Assembly: GCA_947306845.1 (NCBI GenBank)
Contig: CAMZHP010000058.1
Coordinates: 1 to 13,613 of the forward strand
DNA: 13,613 nt
Direction of reading: 5' to 3'
Source of the DNA: an uncultured Prevotellaceae bacterium
Lineage (GTDB): Bacteria > Bacteroidota > Bacteroidia > Bacteroidales > Bacteroidaceae
Position numbers and translations under genes: made by a program. The notes beneath the pieces are model-generated. The model saw only the letters and a program-made list of their open reading frames with translations, had not been told where the DNA came from and made no database searches. Of the stretch, positions 1 to 8,806 are shown in pieces (the first letter of the stretch is position 1; each line of letters starts with the position of its first letter).

Positions 1-13
1 AGAGAAGCCATTT

Positions 14-88
14 TTCACTCTTCACTCTTCACTCTTTACTCTTCACTCTTTACTCTTCACTCTTCACTCTTCACTCTTCACTCTTCAC
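14..88. repeat. Heptad tandem repeat array (TTCACTC)n at GH97 3' end
   Basis: Ten consecutive 7-bp units plus a partial one. Eight full units read TTCACTC, and two (35-41 and 49-55) read TTTACTC. Read on the minus strand the unit is GAGTGAA. The array supplies the last codons and the stop codon of the GH97 gene: its final V-K-S-E-E-stop is translated from the repeat, and the array continues for about 57 bp beyond the stop. No hairpin is possible because each strand is purine-only or pyrimidine-rich, so this is not an intrinsic terminator by itself. A slipped-strand or replication-slippage origin is likely but inferred. Confidence 0.93.
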
Positions 89-1930
89 GACAAACACAAA
101 GCCGCCTCGGGGCTGAAGATTCATTGTGGTTGGAAGAATCTCCGTGTGATGGATTTTCCATGGCCTGCTGACATCGTCCTCAAAGACTTGGATGTCATGA
201 GATTTCCTCAGGAAATCAAAATTCATGGTGATGCTCTTTGGCTCATTTGTCCCGTTGATGCCTGCCACCCACCAAGTGTCGCCTTTTTTTCGGGCTATGA
301 CAGCAAACTCACCCGGATATCCGTCCACGAACCTTGTCTCATCCCACACATTGGGCAGTGAGCTAAGGAACTGCTGAACTTCCTTTGGCTGTGCGAGATA
401 GCTCTCTGGTTTGTCTGCCAGATGCTGGAGTCCAGACTCATAGAGCACGGTGAGAGCCAGTTCGTGTGCGTTGGAGGTGATATGCGGGTGCTGCGAGTCA
501 GAGAAAGTGCACGGTGTGTAGTCCATGGGACCAATAACATTTCTTGTGAAAGGCAGCGTAGCGTTGTGTGCAGCAGCCTTGTTGGTGAATGTCGGCACGT
601 TGTTGTACCATTCCGCCCCATACACGGCTTCTGTGGTCAGCAGATTAGGATAGGTTCGCTGCCATCCTCTTGGGATAGTGGCACCATGGAAATTGACCAA
701 CAGATGATGCCGGGCAGCGCACTCCATCAGATCGATGCAGTATTCCATATTCATCTGCGTATCACCGGAGAAGAAGTCTATCTTCACGCCAGCGACCCCT
801 AGCCGCTCACACCAAGCGAACTCTTTTTCCCTGTCCTCAGGTTTGTTGAGCCGGTATTTAGGACCTGGCGCGCCGTCCACCCATCCTACCGATGAGTTGT
901 ACCAAATCATGGGTTTTATCCCTTTTGATTTCGCGTAATTGATGGCATCCTCCACGGTTTTCCCATCCTTCATCTCATCCCATTCCGCATCAATCAGGAC
1001 ATAGGGCAAGCGGAGAGCCACCGCCATATCCACATATTTGCAGATGATATTGTAGTCGTTGGACCCATGGTTGTATGCCCAGTATATCCATGAGACACAC
1101 CCTGGTTGTATCCATTGCGTGTCATTGTTCACCATGGGATCGGAGACATCGGTGACCAATGTGGACTGCACAACATCGGCAAGCGTACCAACAATAATGA
1201 CACGCCAGGGAGAATGCCATCCACCATTGAACTTCAACGTGTTATTATCAGGGCATACTCGATAGAGTTCCCCATCGTTGAACAAGCTTGAGGCACTCTG
1301 GAGCTTCTCCATGTTGGCCTCCGTGATAAGAGCGAACACCTGCTCTGCCGGTTGGATGAGTGCTGGATATCCCCAGTGGTTATTATACCCTTCAGGCGAG
1401 AGAGAGGGACGTGAGAATCCCCTTTCCGCCTTCTGTTTATATGAGGTAGTGAGTGGGAAGAAGCCCTCATAGGCATCCGACCATTGCTGTATCCATCTTT
1501 TCTCCCCTTCGGGAATCAAATAGGAGGTTGCTTCCTTTGGCAGTTGCTCATCCTCCAATCCCGACAATTCATAGCGGAATGCCACACCATCATTGTAGAG
1601 TCTGATGACCATTTTTACACCGGTACCCAGTTTGACGGCATACTCGTTGGCCTTATTGGTGCAGTGCAACCGTTTGCCTGTGAGCATGTGATAATCGGTG
1701 GTAATCCTCCTTGTTTTCTTCAAGGCAGAACGAGAGGGCGCATTCTTTCCTTCAAAACCCACCGATGGGATATCGAGCACGGTCTGTCCCTTGTAAGCTA
1801 TCACATAGCCCTCACCCTTCGGTTGCAACGACAACAAGCCATTAGGCGAGACAGCTTTCTTTGCCACACTGCTCTGTGCCATGCAAAGGCAAAGCAGCAA
1901 CAGGAGGAAAGACTTTAGTTTATAGTACAT
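71..1930 (-). CDS. Secreted GH97 glycoside hydrolase, retaining-type
   Basis: Predicted 619-aa exported GH97 enzyme, close to the usual family length of about 640 aa. The preferred start is the ATG at 1930, which begins MYYKLK and leads straight into a Leu-rich signal peptide (cleavage probably after SVA, near residue 23). The longer reading frame starts at 1999 inside a terminator hairpin and is rejected. Order of parts: N-terminal beta-sandwich (about 24-260), (beta/alpha)8 barrel (about 270-530), small C-terminal beta domain. The barrel carries VKIDFF with Asp385, and TTEAVYGAEW with Glu434 and Glu440. The Asp385-Glu440 spacing of 55 equals that of the nucleophile and acid/base reported for the retaining alpha-galactosidase BtGH97b (from memory). 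This points to the retaining branch (alpha-galactosidase or beta-L-arabinopyranosidase) rather than SusB-like inverting alpha-glucosidase. It lies downstream of the xylan esterase/xylanase pair but behind a terminator, so its expression may be separate. The exact substrate is not readable from sequence. Confidence 0.9.
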   Translation of the reverse strand: MYYKLKSFLLLLLCLCMAQSSVAKKAVSPNGLLSLQPKGEGYVIAYKGQTVLDIPSVGFEGKNAPSRSALKKTRRITTDYHMLTGKRLHCTNKANEYAVKLGTGVKMVIRLYNDGVAFRYELSGLEDEQLPKEATSYLIPEGEKRWIQQWSDAYEGFFPLTTSYKQKAERGFSRPSLSPEGYNNHWGYPALIQPAEQVFALITEANMEKLQSASSLFNDGELYRVCPDNNTLKFNGGWHSPWRVIIVGTLADVVQSTLVTDVSDPMVNNDTQWIQPGCVSWIYWAYNHGSNDYNIICKYVDMAVALRLPYVLIDAEWDEMKDGKTVEDAINYAKSKGIKPMIWYNSSVGWVDGAPGPKYRLNKPEDREKEFAWCERLGVAGVKIDFFSGDTQMNMEYCIDLMECAARHHLLVNFHGATIPRGWQRTYPNLLTTEAVYGAEWYNNVPTFTNKAAAHNATLPFTRNVIGPMDYTPCTFSDSQHPHITSNAHELALTVLYESGLQHLADKPESYLAQPKEVQQFLSSLPNVWDETRFVDGYPGEFAVIARKKGDTWWVAGINGTNEPKSITMNFDFLRKSHDIQVFEDDVSRPWKIHHTEILPTTMNLQPRGGFVFVVKSEE

Positions 1931-1960
1931 AGTTGATAGTTCATAGTTCGTAGTTGATAG
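1914..1960 (-). repeat. Heptad repeat (ACTATNA)n straddling the GH97 start codon
   Basis: On the minus strand about 6.7 units of 7 bp run from 1960 to 1914: (A)CTATCA, ACTACGA, ACTATGA, ACTATCA, ACTATGT, ACTATAA, ACTAAAG. The GH97 initiation ATG (1930-1928) is part of the fifth unit. A second ATG in the third unit, 14 nt upstream and out of frame, opens a 9-codon reading frame that overlaps the GH97 start. The array fills the whole space between the terminator of the xylanase gene and the GH97 start. Confidence 0.85.
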
Positions 1961-2018
1961 AAAAAGGGGAGTTAAAGGGGCTTTGTCCCATTCGGACATT
2001 CTCCTTTAACTCCCCTTA
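1961..2018 (-). terminator. Intrinsic terminator after the xylanase gene
   Basis: A perfect 15-bp inverted repeat, AAGGGGAGTTAAAGG (1964-1978) with CCTTTAACTCCCCTT (2003-2017), encloses a 24-nt loop. The loop itself contains a 5-bp stem (TGTCC 1984-1988 with GGACA 1994-1998). On the minus strand the 3' arm runs into TTTTTC, giving a U-tract. It begins about 14 nt after the stop codon of the xylanase-esterase gene. It separates that gene from the downstream GH97 gene, leaving only about 30 bp before the GH97 start. Confidence 0.85.
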
Positions 2019-2031
2019 TTGAATTCAAACT

Positions 2032-6174
<4,143 letters not shown>

Positions 6175-6224
6175 TCAGCGTCGACAAAACTTTGATTTTG
6201 GTCTTATTTCATTTGTTTTCGTTG

Positions 6225-6232
6225 CAAATTTA
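6225..6232 (-). promoter_or_regulatory. Candidate -7 box for the xylan esterase operon
   Basis: On the minus strand TAAATTTG fits the Bacteroidota -7 consensus TAnnTTTG, about 80 bp upstream of the esterase start codon. No clear TTTG element is seen 19-20 bp further upstream, so the promoter may be weak or activator-dependent, as expected for an inducible xylan operon. The predicted leader of about 75 nt contains no evident hairpin. Confidence 0.5.
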
Positions 6233-6335
6233 TATATAAATATGGTATGCTATCTTTAATTTTGTATCATTTTGTTGTGGTCTTTTTGCATTCTTGCCTT
6301 GGGTTACAAAGCAAAAAGTCTAAGTAACAATATTG

Positions 6336-6367
6336 CTTGACATGTCTTTAAAAATACATTATCTTTG
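6336..6367 (+). promoter_or_regulatory. Plus-strand Bacteroidota consensus promoter of an orphan RNA
   Basis: The -33 element CTTG (6336-6339), a 20-bp spacer and a perfect -7 element TATCTTTG (6360-6367) fit the phylum consensus TTTG-N19-20-TAnnTTTG except for one base in the -33 box. The predicted transcription start is about 6371-6374. No gene of useful length follows on this strand. The adjacent genes on both sides are on the minus strand. Confidence 0.75.
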
Positions 6368-6370
6368 CAT

Positions 6371-6512
6371 CGTAGAAAAGAAACAGCCATTGTTTCATGT
6401 TAGATTTGCTTTAGTAGGTTATTTTAGGTTATGCTTAAAAATTGATGAATTTCACATTGCCGTGAGGCAGTAAAGAAATTGCAAGGTGTGCTTTTGTGGC
6501 ACACCTTTTTCT
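6371..6512 (+). ncRNA. Putative structured small RNA, family not recognised
   Basis: A stand-alone plus-strand transcription unit of about 140 nt lies between a consensus promoter and an intrinsic terminator. Three hairpins are visible. The first is GAAACA/TGTTTC (6380-6396) with a 5-nt loop. The second has an outer stem AATTTC/GAAATT (6448-6453 with 6475-6480) enclosing TGCC/GGCA capped by a GTGA (GNRA) tetraloop (6458-6469). The third is the terminator. A GGTTAT direct repeat (6418-6423, 6427-6432) sits in the unpaired middle. The only ATG-initiated frames are very short (for example M-L-D-L-L-stop), so it does not look coding. It is divergent from the xylan esterase operon and convergent with the reductase gene. 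It could be a trans-acting sRNA or a divergent Bacteroidales housekeeping RNA such as the Bacteroidales-1/6S type. I see no long bulged rod typical of 6S, so I assign no family. Confidence 0.65.
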
Positions 6513-6515
6513 TTT
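6483..6515 (+). terminator. Intrinsic terminator of the orphan RNA
   Basis: A 9-bp perfect stem, AAGGTGTGC (6483-6491) with GCACACCTT (6499-6507), and a 7-nt loop are followed on the plus strand by TTTCTTTTC. The T-tract is on the plus-strand side only. In the minus direction the stem is followed by GCAATTTC, so it would not act as a strong terminator for the reductase gene. Confidence 0.85.
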
Positions 6516-6540
6516 CAAAAGGGAAACATAACTATACACC

Positions 6541-6581
6541 GAAGCCCGTACTCGTGATGAGTACGGGCTTCTTCTTTTTCC
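6541..6581 (+). terminator. Second tandem plus-strand terminator hairpin
   Basis: A 13-bp perfect stem, GAAGCCCGTACTC (6541-6553) with GAGTACGGGCTTC (6559-6571), and a 5-nt loop GTGAT are followed on the plus strand by TTCTTTTTCC. It lies 33 nt beyond the first terminator and 17 nt from the stop codon of the convergent reductase gene. On the minus strand no U-tract follows the stem, but its position suits a bidirectional role as the reductase 3' end. Confidence 0.8.
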
Positions 6582-6588
6582 ATAATGA

Positions 6589-7890
6589 TCATCTTGCTCT
6601 CAATGTTTCTACGATACGCGCCATCTGGTTGGGTATTCGTATTTGCTGCGGGCATTTGGGCAGACAGGCCTCACAGTCCTCACATCGGTGCTGCTTCTTC
6701 TCGGCATAGTCAGCCGCTGTCTTTTCTGGCAATGGCAAAAGATGTTCATTCACTGCCTCATTGTAATAGGCGAAGTTGGCAGGGATATCCACTCCGTAAG
6801 GACATGGCATGCAGTAGGCACAAGTGGTGCAGGGGATGGTGGGGAAACCAGCCATTTTGTCTGCGATGTTGGCCAGCAACGCGTTCTCAGCCTCCGTACA
6901 AGGATCAAGCGGCGAGAAAGTAGCCACATTCTCGATCAGGTGTTCCATTTTGTTCATACCGCTCAGAGCCGTGAGGATGTTGGGATATGAGCCTACCCAT
7001 CGGAATGCCCACCGAGCCGGGCTGTCATCGGGACGCATGGCTTTCAGCTGGTCCATCAATTCATTAGAGACTTTGCCCAGCGCTCCTCCTCGGAGCGGTT
7101 CCATAATCACACACTGAACACCAGTTTTCTCGCATTTGTTGTAGAGATACTCGGCATCGGCATCATGTCGGCGACCTCCCCGGATGGAGGCATGTCTCCA
7201 ATCGAGGAAGTTCATCTGAATCTGTGCGAAGTCCCAATGATACTCCTCCTGACGGTCGAGGAGCCAGTCAAAGGCCCTCACGTCACCGTGGTATGAAAAG
7301 CCCAGATGCTTGATTCGGCCAGCCTTCCGTTGTTCGAGAATATAGTCGAGGATACCATTGTCAAGAAAGCGTTGGTGCAGGTTGTCCACTCCTCCGCCTC
7401 CTATGCCATGCAGCAGGTAATAGTCGATATAATCCACTCTGAGTCTTTGGAGAGACTGCTCAAACATTTTTTTTGCCGCTTCAAGGTTCCACATCTGGGG
7501 ACTTTGATTAGACATTTTTGTTGCCACCATGTACTTTTCACGTGGATGACGTGCCAGTGCATTGCCTGTGAGCACCTCCGACTGGCCACCCATATACATC
7601 GGTGCAGTGTCGAAGTAATTGATGCCATGCTCTATGGCATAGTCCACCAATTCATTGACCTGTTCCTGATTGTTGTGCAATCTCATCATTCCGAAACCTA
7701 TCAGCGATACCTTCTCTCCCGAACCGTGCTGAATTCGGTAGGTCATTTTGTTGTCAGCACTCTTGAACTGCTTTTCTCCTGCTAATGCGGAGAAAGGCTC
7801 CAAAGTCATTAAGGCAAAGGCCGAACCGGCACCGAGTCCCAGTCGTTTCAGGAACTCCCGTCGGTTGATGTTGTGTTTTTTCTTATCCAT
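6589..7890 (-). CDS. Tat-exported aldo/keto reductase with two 4Fe-4S motifs
   Basis: A 433-aa oxidoreductase. The N-terminus has a twin-arginine signal (NRREFLKRLGLG, about residues 9-20, then a hydrophobic stretch ending SALA at 37), which implies folding with cofactor before export. Residues 50-330 form an aldo/keto reductase barrel. The canonical tetrad is visible: Asp94 and Tyr99 (FDTAPMY), Lys125 (VATKM) and His161 (YYLLHG). The C-terminal region carries CxxCxxCxxCP (354-364) and CxxCxxCxxxCP (403-414), a ferredoxin-like pair of 4Fe-4S sites. This is the known AKR-ferredoxin architecture of gut anaerobes, thought to link NAD(P)H or another donor to reduction of an unknown carbonyl substrate. 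It stands alone: a repeat array lies in its upstream region, and it is convergent with the orphan RNA. No consensus promoter is seen. The substrate is not predictable. Confidence 0.92.
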   Translation of the reverse strand: MDKKKHNINRREFLKRLGLGAGSAFALMTLEPFSALAGEKQFKSADNKMTYRIQHGSGEKVSLIGFGMMRLHNNQEQVNELVDYAIEHGINYFDTAPMYMGGQSEVLTGNALARHPREKYMVATKMSNQSPQMWNLEAAKKMFEQSLQRLRVDYIDYYLLHGIGGGGVDNLHQRFLDNGILDYILEQRKAGRIKHLGFSYHGDVRAFDWLLDRQEEYHWDFAQIQMNFLDWRHASIRGGRRHDADAEYLYNKCEKTGVQCVIMEPLRGGALGKVSNELMDQLKAMRPDDSPARWAFRWVGSYPNILTALSGMNKMEHLIENVATFSPLDPCTEAENALLANIADKMAGFPTIPCTTCAYCMPCPYGVDIPANFAYYNEAVNEHLLPLPEKTAADYAEKKQHRCEDCEACLPKCPQQIRIPNQMARIVETLRAR

Positions 7891-7922
7891 TTTGTTATAG
7901 GGTTTAGGTTTTTTTCTTTTTT

Positions 7923-7994
7923 TCTAGAGGATCTAGATATTCTAGATATTCTAGATATTCTAGAGGATCTAGATATTCTAGATATACTAGAGGG
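7923..7994. repeat. Nine-bp tandem repeat array (TCTAGATAT)n upstream of the reductase
   Basis: Eight consecutive 9-bp units follow one another without spacers. The order is TCTAGAGGA, three TCTAGATAT, TCTAGAGGA, two TCTAGATAT, then ACTAGAGGG. Seven of the eight contain the palindrome TCTAGA and the last has ACTAGA. The array lies 33 bp upstream of the reductase start codon, separated from it by a T-rich tract (C-less A-rich on the coding strand). It occupies the place where a promoter or 5' leader would be expected. Confidence 0.93.
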
Positions 7995-8014
7995 TCTTAT
8001 TATCAATGACAAAT

Positions 8015-8040
8015 GAGCCACCCCTTTGACAAGGTGGCTC
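8015..8040 (-). terminator. Hairpin between the Spy-like gene and the reductase, weak terminator
   Basis: An 8-bp stem, GAGCCACC (8015-8022) with GGTGGCTC (8033-8040), has a 10-nt loop. Alternatively six plus four pairs (CCTT/AAGG) form with a bulge. It lies about 60 bp after the stop of the upstream Spy-like gene. On neither strand is it followed by a proper T-tract, so termination is plausible only from position and stem stability. Confidence 0.5.
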
Positions 8041-8102
8041 TGTTGTCCTGAATCAATAACTACCTAAAAATCGTCTATATATTACTAAAACCAAACTTTT
8101 TC

Positions 8103-8654
8103 TTATTGATTCTGCTGTTGCCGCATCTGCTGCATCTGCTGCATTCTTTCCATGAAGCGCTTGCGTGCCTCTTCCTGGTCAGCCTGATACTTGGTGAACT
8201 TCTCATCGCCCATGATTTCCTTGAGCTGAGCGTTGTACTTCTCCATGGTCTCGGGGTCGGGCATTCTGAAGCCGCCTCTCGGGCCCCTGGGGCCACCGCC
8301 ACGCTGACCGAATCCCTGTCCGGGTTGTCCGTCACCTTGTCTCATTCTGGGCCTGCGCTGTCCGTTTTCTCCCTGCTGATCACCCTGAGGACCTCTGGGT
8401 CTGCCCATTCCGGGTCTTGGACCGCCGCCTCTCATGCCCATTCTTGGCATGGCTTCCGGGTATTGTTTGTTGAGCTCGAGCAATTTCTCCTGCTGTGCCT
8501 CATCAAGGCCATATTCCTTGGCCATTGCCTCGGTACGCATTTTTATCATTTCTGACCTATCCATTCTCTGGCCCATCTGGGGGGCATCCTGTTGCGCATT
8601 GGCATTGAGTGAAAGGGCAAGAGCCATCACAGCCATGATCATTAATTTTTTCAT
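8103..8654 (-). CDS. Small secreted Spy/DUF4890-like protein, Arg/Gly/Pro-rich
   Basis: A 183-aa protein with a clear signal peptide (1-20, ends NANA then QQ). Residues 30-68 are helical with the sequence YGLDEAQQEKLLELNKQYP, recalling the LTxxQ-type helices of Spy/CpxP periplasmic chaperones. Residues 71-131 are low complexity, rich in Arg, Gly, Pro and Gln, with RGG-like segments. Residues 133-183 return to helix, with a charged LKEIMGDEKFTKYQ stretch and a Met/Gln-rich tail. This layout matches small DUF4890-type proteins common in Bacteroides and Prevotella, whose function is unknown. A periplasmic chaperone-like or envelope-stress role is inferred only from the helices. The 152 bp upstream show no recognisable promoter. 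The preceding gene on the same strand is the MuiA-like protein, so readthrough is possible. The low-complexity part is strongly basic, unlike Spy. Confidence 0.85.
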   Translation of the reverse strand: MKKLMIMAVMALALSLNANAQQDAPQMGQRMDRSEMIKMRTEAMAKEYGLDEAQQEKLLELNKQYPEAMPRMGMRGGGPRPGMGRPRGPQGDQQGENGQRRPRMRQGDGQPGQGFGQRGGGPRGPRGGFRMPDPETMEKYNAQLKEIMGDEKFTKYQADQEEARKRFMERMQQMQQMRQQQNQ

Positions 8655-8806
8655 AAGGTTTGCTTTTTGTTAGTTGACAATCAAAATTGTTTTTTATCAT
8701 TTTCTGCTTATTTGATGTCAAAAACTGCAATTAGTTTAATCAGAGCAGGAAAAAACTATCATTTTATTATTCAATTGCAAAACTTTACATTTTTTGGGAA
8801 ATGGGG

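Noticed and set aside
1931..1999. Earlier start of the GH97 gene at 1999
   Set aside because: It would begin inside the terminator stem-loop, and its 23 extra residues precede a complete signal peptide beginning at the ATG at 1930.
6303..6328. Inverted repeat GTTAC-N16-GTAAC just upstream of the orphan RNA promoter
   Set aside because: Five-bp arms in AT-rich sequence arise easily by chance, and no regulator is present to support an operator.
7923..7994. Possible CRISPR array
   Set aside because: The units are 9 bp, contiguous and without spacers, so it is a tandem repeat.
8677..8696. ACAAT-CAAA-ATTGT hairpin with a T-run on the plus strand upstream of the Spy-like gene
   Set aside because: The five-bp AT-rich stem is too weak for a terminator, and no plus-strand transcript is expected here.
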